Notes under the pieces: model-generated
What the model saw: only the letters and a program-made list of their open reading frames with translations
Database searches by the model: none
What the model was told of the DNA's origin: nothing
From: Brienomyrus brachyistius
Taxonomy: Eukaryota; Chordata; Actinopteri; Osteoglossiformes; Mormyridae
Assembly: GCF_023856365.1 (NCBI RefSeq)
Contig: NC_064538.1
Coordinates: 8,316,435 to 8,380,434, forward strand
Length of the DNA: 64,000 nucleotides
Reading direction: 5' to 3'
Shown here: positions 32,576 to 50,742 of the stretch, piece after piece
How the letters are laid out: each line of letters starts with the position of its first letter
How positions within the stretch are numbered: position 1 is the first letter of the stretch
Made by a program: the position numbers and the translations under genes

Positions 32576-34974
32576 AGCCCACACATCTTCTTCAGCACCT
32601 TTGAAGAGAGAGTGATTTTTTTAAATGCATTTTTGCCATATCTGTCTCCCCTATAAAAGTGAAGATGGCCACATTTTGTCATGAATGGTGCTGTTGTTTG
32701 TGCCTGTCTGCTATTTGACCCTTTCGGGATTTGGTTTGAACATACAATACTAATGTATCTGAAGTACTTGTCACATGGAATGGCCCTTTGCACATGCCTA
32801 TTTCCTACTTTTGAATTGTGTGGTAATGTACATATTTGATTATTTTGCTTTTTAATGGCTCCCTTATCAGAAATGTGTAAAATGAGGTTTCCGAACTGAA
32901 ATGCTGACCCTAAACTAAAAGATTAAGCACTGCCTTGAGGAATTTTGGTCTGCTGTTTTCTCAAAGGGTGACTGGTTGCTGATGACTATATTGAATCATC
33001 ATTGTCTATGGTTTTGCACTGATCAGTGATTGTGTAGTGTAACCACTGCTAATAGCATATCTGGGAACTTGGTGGCAAATCTTTTAGGACATACTGAGGT
33101 GACAAACCTTGGGTTTTGAAAGTGAGTATTTTCCATAACCTCTCCAAGGGCAGCATAGATGTGTCTAAATGCCATGCTTACTGTCCTGTTCAGACAGGCC
33201 TAGTGGAAGTTATGGCTCCCCTTTTAAAAATAACTGGACACCAGCTGCCTAGAACTAAGGTAATGCTGAATGGTTGAGCTGCTCCTGGAATATGTTGTGG
33301 CAGGGGGCTGAAGAGGTTTATGCTGGATGCTTCAAGGTATTCCGTGAGAACACTCCGGAAGAGGGATCTAGGAAGGCAGAGGGGGATTTAGATTTTTAGG
33401 CCTATTATTGATCAACTCCATATTGTCGGAGAAGTGCTATTGGTTTGGGAAGATGTGCCCTCTCGTTGCTGCCAGTGGGCGACCTGCAGGTGCCTCACTG
33501 GTGCTTATCTACACATCTGGCTGCTTTAAACTCCCACTAGTTCCAGTTCCAGAACATGCAACCTCATTGTAGTGCTTTTTAAATCAAACCATCTGCAGTG
33601 AAGCAGAATGATCAATGTGGCTTTGTAGTGTTTTAGGGGGCTGCTTTCCTGCTTTTTATTTTAATCCTTTTTGGGAAATACCGTAATCATTCTTAGCTAT
33701 TCATCAGTGCAGTGGAGTATTTCCCTCTCTCTGTCCAAATGCAGACACACACACAAATCATCAATCTCCCCTCTGTCACAAGTACACCCATCCCTACTCT
33801 CCCAAATGGAAGAATTTGTGTGGCCACAATAAGTGAATTATTTGATCACACAGTGGAAAATCTTTCAACTAGAATATGAAATTCCAAAAGGATCTGAATT
33901 CTTTTACAGACACGTACTGTATCTGACAGCCACAGCCTGGATTTCAGATTTGTGTGCTGCCTATCTGAAACACTGGATGATTGTAAGATTACTGTAACAA
34001 CGACAGCCCAAATGTGTGTTTTTTTTTTTTTTTTTTTTGTTTTGGTCTGAACCAAGAATTTTAATGAAACCAGTATCTTCACAACTTCAAACTGAATCAT
34101 TGTCTGTATTGTCTAAAAAGCGTAAGAAGAATTTAAGTACTTAGTGTCTGTCCGAACAACCTGCATGACTTATTTGGATCTTTGTGTCCGATGAATTAAA
34201 AAAAATCCAGTAAAGTCTAAAAACCTAAGATTTAATAAATGATTCATTTGTATAGTTTATCGTACCGGTTGTCATTAGTGCCTGGGGGTTCCGATCCTGG
34301 TAAGATCACCACTGTTCTTACTGTAAGCCAGGTTCTTGAGCTTGTCTCAGTTTAGCTGAAGTAATCTGCCTGATATGTTCATTACTATAAATTGATGAGG
34401 TTGTCATCTTGATTATGGAGCAGTGATTGAACTGCCCATAAAGCTGCTAAATTGCATTGTCAGGGGGTTCCGCCTGCCCAGGAGGCAGTGGACCTTAGCT
34501 TTGTTTGCTGATGAAATTTGGCGCTCAGGAAAAATAGTTGGGGACCCCTTTGTTTAGCCCATGTCTTGGTGATTTGCTAATACCTGTAAGCGTTATCCTT
34601 TCAGACAAATATTCTTGTTGTTGGCTAAAGCTATAAACAAACAAAACTTCAGTGGTCGAATAGCATGAATGCTGTGCGTGTGTCAGTGTAATTTTATGTA
34701 ATATATACTGATAAAATATGTCATTATTCCCTCTAGTGTTGGCTCTCCTGCTTTGTGAAGGAGGTAACACTTTATTATTGAGTTGGCCGTCACATCAGCA
34801 GTCAGATTGAGTTGTCAGAGGGAAAGGAGCATGTTGGATTATTGTGACTGCAATAGCACAGCTCATTATTGCAACAAGGACCAAGGTTTGTGCTTTGGAG
34901 CTGAAAGGGAAGAAATGAGCCGAATTAAAAATGTACCCTTACCGCTTAGCAGGTGCAGTCTGCTTTTTGCGACT

Positions 34975-35155
34975 GTGGTTTTAACGTCACGACAGATGTG
35001 TTTATCCGAAGTGACGTACAATTGAGAAAGCAGGGTCAACATGTCCCCGGAGCAATTGGGGTTAATCGCTGTGCTCCAGGGCCCAACGGTGACATCACTC
35101 TGCTGGCCGCGGAATTTGAACCAGCGACCTTCTGATCGCTTACCTAACTCGTTGA
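34975..35155 (-). repeat. SINE (second family), minus strand
   Basis: TTTATCCGAAGTGACGTACA (tail), GGAGCAATTGGGGTTAATCG, CCCAACGGTGACATCACTCTG and TTTGAACCAGCGACCTTCTG (B-box side of a tRNA-like head) follow in order. It is the clearest member of this family in the window. Confidence 0.8.
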
Positions 35156-35339
35156 ACCAAACACCACCTGGATGCCTTTATAGTATTCCCCGTATACTCC
35201 CAGGAACATAAAAGGGTAAAGTAATATGAGATGCAATGTAAAGTGAAACTGGCAAAATGACATTACATTGTTTTATTCTTTGGAAAACAAAAGACCGATC
35301 TGTTGGCCAGATTTAATGATGATTTAAAAATATGCTGTG

Positions 35340-35880
35340 GGCTGGTGCTTAGAGGTTTCAAAGTTGAGTTGCCCCCCATCCTGTATTGTACAGGATTGTT
35401 CCCTATTCCCTCTAACCAAAGCAGAATGCTGTTCGGTGTTTTTGGAGTACACATCCAGTTTGTTGGGGACAGTATCGCTGTGGCGGCTTGGGGGGTGGCA
35501 ACGCTACAGCTAGTGTTGAATAAACCGGCAAAATGTCTTGTCCTCCACTATGGAGAATGGCTGATTCTCCAGTGCAGAGATCCCCACTGTTTTAGTAGAT
35601 ATGTCTTTATGTGCTGTTAACTTTGAATATAGATAAAGGTTAAATATTGGCCAAGCTCAACACATCAGACCAATACAGATATTTTGGCAACATATCAGCC
35701 GATACCGATATGCATATCATGCATAGTTCTTTTTCCCTTCCCCCTGATTTTTACTGCCATATTGACACAGCTGTGCAAGTGGAATGTTGCCCTTTCAGAA
35801 CTGTGCAGTGGCATGAGTCAGTGACCACGTGCCAGGATGAATTTCCCCTAGCAGGCAGTGTTCAGTATGTCTCCTAACAG
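35340..35880 (+). repeat. hAT-like dispersed repeat, copy 2
   Basis: Colinear with 24660-25078 and, in reverse, with 57076-57330. It is followed directly by the block shared with 32430-32575, so that block may be part of the same element. Ends near TATCAGCCGATACCGATATG. Open frames inside it are unsupported. Confidence 0.55.
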
Positions 35881-37111
35881 AATACAGCAGAATGTTACAG
35901 TACCACACTGGTATGGTGCCACAACAGACAATGGTTGTATTGAAGTTGTGGTAGTTTAGAACGGGTTAAAGTTATGGTTTCTGCTGCCTGGCTCTCGAGG
36001 GCGCCGCCAAGTGTAGAGATTTTATTCCAGAAGCAAAACTATTGAAAACAACAGTGCACAGCTGGACTGTTAAGTTTGCATGTTTAACTCGTTTGCTTCA
36101 CAGCCCTCCTGAATGAACAGATTAATAAAACCTTTAATTGATTTGATTGTGAATGTCGTTTATCTTAATTTATTCTCTTTTGTTTTTTAAATGAAGTACA
36201 TGTATTTCGAATCAGTTAGTAATGTTCCACTTCAAACACATTGGAATGGAGCAAGTGTAGCTAGTCATTTATTATTATTGTTGTTATGTCTTGGTGTATG
36301 TCACCCCATGAAAATCAATGGTCACCCAGTGGCCATCCCATTATAAAATTCCTGCTGGCGTTTCTGTTGACTCTGCAGACCTTGTGAGGGGTTCTGTCAG
36401 CTCCCACCAGAGACATGGCAAAAGCTTCACAGATTATTGCCGATTTTGCTGCCATCGCTCCAGCAGCTGCTGCCCTTTCCAGGATTCTCATCAGCCGGCT
36501 GATGAGTTCTGGTAATGCGGAGTGTGTACTGGGAGTAGTTAACTTGGCACCCTGGGGTATTTGTGTTCACTTCCTGCATGGCCTTTTAGTTCCAACCTAT
36601 TTCCAGCAATTAATAAAGAGTGTTTAACGTATATTTATGATTTCCACAAAAACTTAAAGTATATTTTCAGCACAGCCATTTTTTGTTAGCATTAGCGATC
36701 AGTGAGCTATTTGACTAAACAGACGTGCCATGATTAAAAGCAACAGTTCTATGTACTTGATATGGAGCACAAGGACCAGACCGACTTCACTTAAAGGACT
36801 TTTTCCCAGTTTCGTCCTGTAATACCTGGGGAATTAGGCAGGAAGAACAGTCAGTAGCTATGCATGAGTCTGTACGCTTGCTCATACTCAGGTTTTCAGC
36901 CTTGTACTGCAAATATTATTATGGGCGATAAACTGCATTTCACTGGTTGAGAGTAGTATAGGGTTCCTCTTTAGTGTACCATATCCCAGCTCTCAGTAAA
37001 TTATAACATTAGGTAACATTAGGTGGCTGCCTGTGAGGTCTCCACTGATCCTGAATGATGCCGAGCAGCATGTTTGGCTCCTGTGTTTTTTCTGTGCTTC
37101 TGGCTGCATTT

Positions 37112-37258
37112 TTCTCCATCCATCCATCCATCCATCCATCCATCCATTTTACAAACCGCTTATCCTACTGGGTCGCGGGGGGTCCGGAGCCTATCCCGGA
37201 AGCAATGGGCACGAGGCAGGGAACAACCCAGGATGGGGGGCCAGCCCATCGCAGGGCT
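37112..37258 (-). mobile_element. SINE 3' half, minus strand
   Basis: (CATC)n, then AACCGCTTATCCTACTGGGT, GGTCCGGAGCCTATCCCGGA and CAGGGAACAACCCAGGATGG, the reverse complement of the 3' half of the SINE at 14866. 5'-truncated at 37258. Confidence 0.85.
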
Positions 37259-39704
37259 GCATTTTTCTCCCCACACTGAAAACACCATTCCATTCCACAG
37301 AAATGCTATTTAAGGTTTACTACTTTACTGCTTCTCTCCGAGTTGTTTGATTTTTGTGTCCAGTTGTTCCATCATTCACCAACTCTCAGGCCTAGGTCCT
37401 ACCTCTTTGACAATGGTGAAATTGATAGGTTAGGCTGTGGCATTGGGGTTGTCAGGTGTCCCCACTGCACCCCCAACACGATGAGAAACACACAATTTAA
37501 TCTTGAGGAGGACCTCGAGTTTGGGACACTGAACATCCTCTGTCTTGTAAGCTTCATTCTGCAGTGTAAAGTTCTGCATGCGGATCTGTTCCCTTGCCCC
37601 ACTGCACCACTCTGCACCGCTTCATGTTCCTTTGTAGGATTACATACCTCTGGTGCTACTCGCCCATTTTTTAGTTCATCCTTAAAAGACGTACACCTTA
37701 GCAAAACATCCTGTGTTTGGGAATGAGAGTTCAACGAATGGCTTACCCATCAGGATAAAGGATGGGGGGCAAGGTATACTCTTTTTCTACAGGAACAGTG
37801 CAGAACAGGGCTTGCAGTATATTTGTCCGCTGATTGTGGATTGGTCAGTTTTAGCAGTATATTGGTTTCAGCTATATACTTAAGCACGTTGTATCTAACA
37901 TTGAGTATTTAAATAGTTTGACTTGAAATGACTTGTCTTGGTTCAGCATAAGTAAAGCTAAAGTGGAAGTTTCTGAGCAAAGCCATTTATCACTTTTATA
38001 TGTTTCTCATGACCATTTCTGATATTCATTACTGTGAGTTATTGAAGTGGACTTTTAGCTCCAACACTCCCCTTACTGTTAATCAGGAAAGATACAAAAC
38101 ATCTGTAAAAATCCGTGCTGTTTTCTTCATCCAGTTACTAGCTTATTTCATGGGGAAAAAATGGATAATTATAAGGTGATGTCATAGTGTCCAGGAAACT
38201 ATGCATTTGTGTTCTTGCAAGAGAAATGACTGTTTAGTGTATAATGTGTGTTCATATGTGTGTGTAGTTTTGAGAGAGTTAAAGGCAATAGTTTGGCATG
38301 AACACAAGCCGATTTTGGGATTAATATCTGTTTCAGGTGGTGATACTGTCAGAGCCTTTGTGTAATGAGAAAAAGCAAAGCAGGGAAAGGGTGGCAACAT
38401 GCTCGGTGCTGAATCTTTTCCCAGTGCCGTCTGCTGGGTGCGACAGCAGGAGACTGGAGTCACGGCAGCATCATACGCACTTCTGGCATCTACAAGGCGC
38501 TCTCACTGGATTGGGGTCAACCTCTTGCCTTTTCCTGTCTAGCAGCTTTACTTGTCAGGCAAATAGACGGCTTGAAGAGTTCTCAGCGTCTGATGCTACG
38601 TAGCAGTTAAGCTTTATGTGGAGTAGGGGGGGAGGGGGGGGCTGCTCGGACACGCTGACCTTCAGTGTCTTCGTGTGTCAGAAACTCTACCACCGGCTGC
38701 CCATGTAAACTATTCTCCCCTCCTGTGAATACAGAAACTAGGTGATCCAGTTTTCAAATGCTTCCAAATCTGTCCAAACGCTCCATGCTGTAAAGGGCCT
38801 TCATGTCTGGCAGCACGTGTTCTGAATAAAAGTGCTGATTTCACGGTGGGTACTGCCAAGGCGTATACGGGCATGCATGGAAAAATCGGTACCTGTTCAG
38901 CATAGCCTCAAACAGCAGTCTCTTGATTAAATCCAGGTTATTTTCCAGTATATTCTGATTTTACTGCTTCAGGCTTGTATGAACTTCCTGTCTGTCACAC
39001 TTGGGTAATTCCTTGTTAGGTGTGAAGTCAGTTGACTAAAGAGCACTGAACCCACTGTTCCTTTCCTAAGGAACATCATCTATCTGTTCAAACTATGGTG
39101 GGCTGCTAATGTTTGTGTGGCAAAGGGTTGTGGTTGTCAAGATGCCTCTCTGGAGAACACCTGGAATCAGAGGAAGTGCAGTGATGTCTGCAGGTTCCAC
39201 GTATGAATGTGAATCCACCCCTGTCAGCCTAGAACAGAATCGGCTCCCTCATGTCATGGACTGTTGACTTGGTCTGTCACTGTGAAACGCAGCGAGAAAT
39301 CTGCAGTAAAATGGGGAAAGAGTATCCTTGTTTTTCTGTGGGAATGAAATTGGTGTACCAAAGATAAACAGCCTATGCTGAACATGTAAGTTTGCTTTGA
39401 ACTATCCTTGTGTAGAACAAACACACTTCTACTGGGGGGGCAGGAGGGTGGGGTGGCTGTTACTCTGCCGTTTTAAACATGGTTTCATGTGGTATAGTAT
39501 TTAGTATCAGAATGATGATGACTGAAGGAATCTGTTGGTCTGGTTGTTCGTTGCTGCTCTCTGTCAGTCTTGGAATCCCAGTATATCTGTGGTCGCTGCT
39601 GCAATGATGCTTAATGTGCCGATGCGTTTCTTAACAATTATTCTGTCTTTCTCTTCCTCTTTGTCTTTTTAGACTGCTGGTCTGTTTGGTGAAGTGACCC
39701 CACC

Positions 39705-44130
<4,426 letters not shown>

Positions 44131-45430
44131 ACCTGCCCCCTGCAGCAGCTCTGAGCCAGGTGAGAGACATCACGAGGGGATATGCTGCCTCCCGCAGGGT
44201 GTAAGGGGCATTGCAGTGCCAGACGGCCATCAACTCATTTCAAAAAGGATGGTGGGGCATATATTATGGAAATAATTGTGGTCCATGCGCAGATCTTCAT
44301 ATTGATTACATGTGAAGTTAGGTTTTTCCCTTTTTGGTGCAGGGTCCTTTTCATGGTCTCCATTGCTGTACCCTGAGCTTGGCTCTTAAGCATAATTTGG
44401 TTTGGAAATGTGTGGAAAAACTGTAATCTCAGAACCTTAGCCAGCAGTAGTGGTGTGACGTAAGTTTCCCCAAGGCTATGTGAATTGATGTTCTCTTTTT
44501 TTTTTTTGTCTCTCTCGCTTCCCACAGAATGCTGTAATGACGAACTGTTGCCCAATCAGAATGCCAGCATTTCAGTCCTCAACAATGACGTGGTGTTAAA
44601 GTGACACCAACAGCATGTCGCTCTCCTTCCATAAACCACAAAGAGAGAAGGATCGGCATATCTCAGACTCCTCTCTGCTTTTATATCCTACAACAACGTG
44701 AAGAATTATTTTGGGGGGGGGGGGTTCCTTTTTTAATGTCCCACCTCCCCAAAGGTCCCCTCCAACAGCAGAACATCGCAATCACTGTAATGGCACCTCA
44801 TAATTGTCCCCAGATACTCCCGATCTCTGGAAAATGCAAACATAAGACTGCAGTATTTTTCATCTTGGCAATAGCTTATTTGAAGACATTGACATTGTGC
44901 TAAACACCTAATCTTAAAATGACCTGGAGTTCAAATCAGTCTAATTGTTGCAAGTGAAATCAAGTGGAAATCAGCCTTTTTACAACCGTAACCCATCCTT
45001 CTGCGTTAATTATGTTGGCAGTAATAGATTTATGTCCATATGTCCTTACAGAGACATCTGCAAATAACATCTGTTTTATAATTTGCATCACCAGCTTTCA
45101 TATTTTCCCCATAATATATTCCAGGTCCAGTTCTTGTTTGCATAATAATGCTTTGAAACAGTTCTTTTTATAGAAGGACATTGGGAAAATAGTAAGTTGA
45201 TTTCTATGTCTCTTGAAGCTAAATATATTATACTAAACCAACTCTAATATTGCTTCTTGTGTTTTCCTGTCACAAAATAATTTTGAGCTTTTATGAATGA
45301 TTAAATTTTAGTACATTTTTCATTATTTTTGGTCATGTTTTTTGCTTTTATTTGCATTAACTCACATTTATCAGGACAGATTTGCTGCATTAGGTCTGAG
45401 AGCGAACTTTCAGCTCAGTCGGTAATGAGT
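44131..45430 (+). other. rap1a: rap1a 3' UTR with an internal intron
   Basis: The UTR runs 44131-44159, is interrupted by an intron 44160-44527 (donor GTGAGA; acceptor with a long T/C tract ending CTTCCCACAG), and resumes at 44528. Joining the two sides gives CTCTGAGCCAG/AATGC..TAATGA followed by GAACTGTTGCC and ATGCCAGCATTTCAG, which follows the human RAP1A 3' UTR as I recall it. A second block at about 45145-45370, with TACTAAACCAACTCTAATAT, TGCTTCTTGTGTTTT and GATTAAATTTTAGTACATTT, also looks strongly conserved. ATTAAA at 45300 may be a poly(A) signal; other hexamers lie further on, near 45848. The UTR end is uncertain. Confidence 0.75.
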
Positions 45431-48400
45431 TTAGATTTAAACTGTTTATACAATTATCGGTTCCACATGAATGACAGATATGTTGACCTTTACAGCCCAT
45501 TAGTTGTGTTACAATATTTATTTTCTCCTGGAATTTTGTGGTTTTGTAAATTTGATGCATGAAGTTTGTTCGTTGGCCACTAGGTGGCAGGGTAAATTTG
45601 GAAATGGGTTGGTAAGCTAAAATACAATGTCCATTCTATTGAATAAGTAATGGTTTGATTCCCTTGGCTTGAAGATGTAAAGTCATTGAGTGTTGACTTT
45701 AGTCTCAATTTGAGTAAAGGCAGTATTTTGACTAAACTGGTCTAAAAGCAACATTTAATAAGTCAATATCGCTGTGATCTTACACTAATACTAAACTGGA
45801 AAATTACCACATTGCAGTATGATTCTGAACGTATTTTTTATTAACCAAATAAAATAAATGCACTGCCAGTTCGTACTATGTAATTACATAATTTTGTGCT
45901 AAAAATCATCTCACTATACCATGTCAATGTCTGAATGTTCATATGGGCTAATGGTGAATTTAACAGTATTTGTAAGAATTCACATCCATAGTTAATAACA
46001 GGAAGACAGGCATGTCATATTGTCCTTAATCCATACTCCATGATGACATGTTCAGGTACCATAAGGGGAACAAAAGTATTTTCCTTAACATAAATTTCAT
46101 GAGTTTTTCATGAGTTATTGTACCTGTGTCATAACAGTGCTTAATTTGTCTGTCATTTGTATGAGCAAAGTTTGAATTGGGGAATGGGATGGTGCTACGA
46201 TGGAGTCTTGAACTTGGGCAGCTCTCTGGTGAATTTGTATGAAGACGTGAATGAGATCCTGCTGTCTGTTGCACTCATCTCCAGACACTGCTTTGTGCTG
46301 CTGTTTTGGGCTGGAGGTGTCCCTAGCGGACTCATCTACAGACTTTGATGGATTTCAGAAAGTCTAGCAGTTACCTGAACTTGCCTTTTAACGATACCCA
46401 AGTTGATCATCTTGAATAAGTTCCTGATGTTTTAATGGTAGTTCTTGGCAAAGGCATCTGTCATACAAATCCTGCTTTTCAAACATCTCTGAAATCCTTT
46501 CTTAAAACCATTGGTTTTATAGTAACTGTTGAATGGCAGCATTCACAGAGTAAAATGGTACAAAATGCCTGTTGTCAAAAGATCATTTCCAAAGTCTGCT
46601 GTTGTAATAAAACTCAAGAAACCCCCAAATATTCTTTTATTTGAACCCTCAGTTATGAGGGTCACTTGTATACTGGATGTTCTAATTTGCATGTTTGTGT
46701 ATTACATGGTATGAGTTACAGCTGAATGACACCGTATGTAGAGCATGTGATGAAGCTCTTTCACTGTTCGGAGCAGAGTTGTATGTGCCCAGAGATCACA
46801 ACACAGCCTGCGCTCCATGGAACAAACATTTTATTTATCCTGTAACGTCCACGAGATTGCAGACATCCATAAACCTCAATGCCATGGTATGCATATGAGG
46901 CTTGGGTCCAAAAATGAACTGTAATGATACAGAATTTAGTGCCGGTCACTGGTTACTGTCAGCAAATTGGAGAATATCTTGTCATTTTCTATTCACAATT
47001 GTTTTTACGGTCAAATACTCCTTTTTAACAGTACTGATGCAACCAGTGTCTTATGATTAATGCGCAAAATTGATTTTGTGACCATACCTGCTGAGTTTTT
47101 GAATAACAGGAGGAATTTTTCTGTGTGTTCTAGTTCTCTTTTTCAAGTTTTAACCTTTTATAAATTGTATCGTTTGCTACCAAGTCCTGGGCTGCATAAA
47201 TAATAAATGATTAGTGGTTTTCTTAACCCAGAAGGCCTTGGATCGTCGTTTGAATGTATGATGTTGAAAACCCTGTTTTAAGGTGTGCAGCCTCCAAAGT
47301 AGGGCTATGCAGCTCACGGTCCTCAAAGTCCGAGCCCTTCCTTCACCCATGAGCCAGGTGTGAAGCCTCTGGCCAGTCAGAATCAGTTTAATAACTACTA
47401 CCTGGGAGAGCTGAAAACTCGGCCTGGATTTGGAATGGAGGTCCAGACTTGAATAGTCCTGCTCTAAAGGCAACAAACAGGTTCAAATCCCTGATGATAG
47501 GTGTGTTGTTCTATGCCTGAACCTCACATGAGCAATTCTCTTCAAAGGTCCATGACATAATTCAGTGGCCAGCTTGGGTTTCCACGCATCTGCATGCCAG
47601 TATTTCATTACAAGTCACACAGTACAATCTGCTATACAGTTATGCATTTCAGTTGAATCACTTTGTTTTTGTCACAACACGGAGGCTGGTGCAACGCCTT
47701 GTACATTTTTTTAGAATTAAACACCTATAAAATACACACACACACACAGAAAAATTATGTAAAACTCCAAACTGGTAATGTTGCAAGTGGGATGGCTGAC
47801 CTGCCCTTTGTGTGCGTGCGTGTGTATTTCCTTCTTATCCCGTCCGAATCCGAGGAAGAGTCCAAAATGGTTAATTTGGAAAAATTATATTATTTCGCGT
47901 ATCGATCTGCAAGTTTCAAGAAGTGCTAATTTGTCAGATTTTTTTTTCCACTACATTATGAGTGTGTAATTTGTAATATGATGTTTACTGCTCAGTTACA
48001 TCACATGCAACAGCTGTATGTTATTGACTTGTTTCCCATTTAATTGATTGCTTGATCGGGGAGGGTGTGAAACATTGCCTGCACCTGTTTTTTCCCCCCA
48101 GTTCTCATGCTTTTGTGAAATGCAGAGTGTAAGCACCCTGAAGGATGCCTCTTTTTGCTTGTACGTAATTTTGGCTCTTGTGTCCGGTTTTATTTTTTAT
48201 TATTAAATGTAAAAACAAACTAACCATGGGCTTTTGCTTATTTTTCCAGATTTTTTTTCCCCCCTGAGATTATATTAGGTTACTGGCACGATCCTGCTGA
48301 AAAACACTTCAGTGGTTTTTGGGCTGCCATGGTCCGCACGTTGCTTTTTAAGTTGCCTTGATGTTATGGCATGTTGATCCACCATCAAAGCTGGTCTGAC

Positions 48401-49744
48401 TTTCTCCAGGCTAAAGGTTTGCTCTGGGTTCTTACATCTCCCTGCACTGGATTCCTTAACCTCACATTATTTGTGTGGTTCTTCGTAACGTTCCAATGTT
48501 CACAAAGTATTTCGAAATTGAGTTTCTGACAGATGTCAAATAATTTAAACCACAGCCAGTACCAAAGCATTTGTCACAATACTTATGAACGGATGATGAT
48601 TGTATACAACAGAAAATGACTGGAGACCAGGGTCATAGAAGCGTGGATGTATAAGTGTTGATGATAGATAAGTCAGAAGATGGGGCAACGTGCTTCTGCA
48701 GTGAAAGAGGCATTTCAGGACTATGCCTTTGGAATGATGTCATTTGTAATAATGTCCACCCAAGTTTCTATTGCTCTGGGCTGTCTCTGACTAATGAAAG
48801 GAAGTGAGTGGGGATACTTCACGCTCCGGTGAGTTCCTGGTCACCTTCCCCACCCAGTATGGGGGGGGGTGAGAGGTGTGGATGGCATCTTTGATGGAGG
48901 ACACTCAGAACAACACACCTTACAAAAAAGTTTCAGCTGTGAGGTGGGTCATTGGCTTGTAGCTAGATGACTGGGAGACAGGATTAGTACAAACGGCACA
49001 AAATAAACTATCTTTTTTTTCTCTGCCCCCCATTGCAATATTTTCACCATAGTGCTGGGTTTGCTTTGGGATAGTAGTGAGTGAGGGCATTTCCCCTGCT
49101 GACCATTACTGACAATATTCTAGTTCCTGCTGTAACTTTGGCCCAAATCTCTGTACCCATTGATTTCAATTCCATCCTCAAGGCACGCTTGGTCCCAGCA
49201 CACCCCAAGTGCTGGGCACATCTCATCCACACTCTCATCCCTCATGCATGGAACATAGAAGTTCAGGTGAATTAGTTATGAAATTGAGTTATTACTTTTG
49301 CTGACAAACTAGGTGCCGATGAGGTCATAATCAATGCACTGTGTGTACATGGTGAAATAATCTATGCAAGAAAATGAAGAATACTAACATGCTTCTCATT
49401 TGATATTATTAGATCAAATAAACTAAACACATCAAATAAACAATGTTCCCTGCCTCATCCCCTGAGTTTCCTAGGTTAGACTCCAAGTGGTTTCCAGCAC
49501 ATGGACTGCAAGCCGCCAGTCGCCCTCTAAACACTTCATAGAAATCAGATCTATTTTGTATATGTGTGTGTCTTGGGTATTTAACTCTGTCAAGGATTAT
49601 GAGCTTCGTGCTGGATGTGAAAGGATGATTAATTTTGACGTCGCTACCCTGGTTGATATACTGTTGTATCACACATGTATTGTAGTTCCCTAGATTATTT
49701 TCTTTGTAAAAGCAGCTCTCAGTGTAAATAAGGTTGAAAATCAT
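45431..49744. other. Downstream of rap1a, no gene seen
   Basis: AT-rich. May include more rap1a 3' UTR (AATAAA-type hexamers near 45848 and 48200). A short (CA)n tract lies near 47737. No exon of another gene recognised. Confidence 0.5.
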
Positions 49745-49801
49745 GATTCCAGGGTCACCGTACCCCTGTACTGGATAAATTGTTGGAAAATGGATGGATG
49801 G
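49745..49801 (+). repeat. SINE 3' end fragment
   Basis: TACCCCTGTACTGGATAAAT and GGAAAATGGATGGATGG are the last ~50 bp of the TGGA-tailed SINE family. Confidence 0.7.
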
Positions 49802-50671
49802 ACTCAAGCTGTGTTATTTTGATAATTGAGATGAGCATTTGACACAAAGAAGACCCTACCTCAACTGAATATTACTTTCAGTGGCTTGAATGTTTATTTC
49901 TCTGGACAGAGTGTCTCAGTTGGTATAGCTGCATACTCATTGTAGTTCGGCTGTTGGTTTAATCACAGCCTGATCTTTGTTTTAGGAGTCCGCATCTGCT
50001 CCCTCTTTCACGCAATTCAAATACAAGCTGGTTCTTTGTGACATTGTTGGTCCTGTTTATGGGTATAACTGGTGTTATCTGGGGTTACCTTCAGCACCGC
50101 TGTGACCCTGAAACAGATGACCAGTTCTGAGAATGACTCAATGAAAAAAAAAAATGAGCTAAAGCATCTTGCAAGGAGGATGACTCAGAAGATGAAAGGC
50201 CAGGCAGACGTGACCTGGTGCTAAGGATAGGAGACAGAAGGTTGGCAGGTTTACTCAACGGGAGGGAGCTACCTGGGTGATCCTGCCAGTGCCATATGTC
50301 TGTCTTAGAGATTAAGTCATGCATGTCTACCCACAGCTGGATCAGGGAGCACCTTGTTCGTTTAAGGTTGCTTGTGTCCTCATGTGCTGTCTGAGAATGT
50401 TTTGCAGCAGGGAAATATTATTGTAACACCATATGGGTCTTTTTAAATGTCTGATGTAATATCACACCTGTAGAATTAAAAATCCGATAAGGGATGGTTG
50501 GATGATGCGATGGTGATGTAAACTGCACTACATGTTTTTTTTTATACCCAAATTAACAAAGCTTTTGTCATAAAGAAGATGATGTATTAATTAAAAACAT
50601 CTGTATTTACTGAAAAGTCTACCAGTATCTTGCACTCTGTTATAAGTAAATTTGAATTTTAGGTGTTTCAC

Positions 50672-50742
50672 GTGGGTGGTACAGTGGCTAGCGCTGTTGT
50701 ACAGTAGCAGAAGCAGGTATATAAAATAGATGGATGGATAGG
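50672..50742 (+). repeat. Internally deleted SINE
   Basis: The head (GGGTGGTACAGTGGCTAGCG) is followed within 30 bp by the tail (AAATAGATGGATGGATAG); the ~250-bp body is missing. Confidence 0.7.

Larger units (their letters stand above)
21540..39672 (+). other. Long first intron of rap1a (~18 kb)
   Basis: From the donor at 21540 to the acceptor TTTGTCTTTTTAG at 39672. Contains a (TAA)n tract, SINE and hAT-like copies, a LINE tail near 26.5 kb, a Tc1-like element and G-rich runs (25317-25330, about 28425-28460, 38627-38641). Extra non-coding exons may exist (for example after the acceptor GTGTGTTGCAG near 26710) but cannot be proven. I see no nested coding gene. Confidence 0.55.

Noticed and set aside
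32222..32656. 144-residue plus-strand frame
   Set aside because: Partly a dispersed repeat shared with 35750-35880; nothing recognised.
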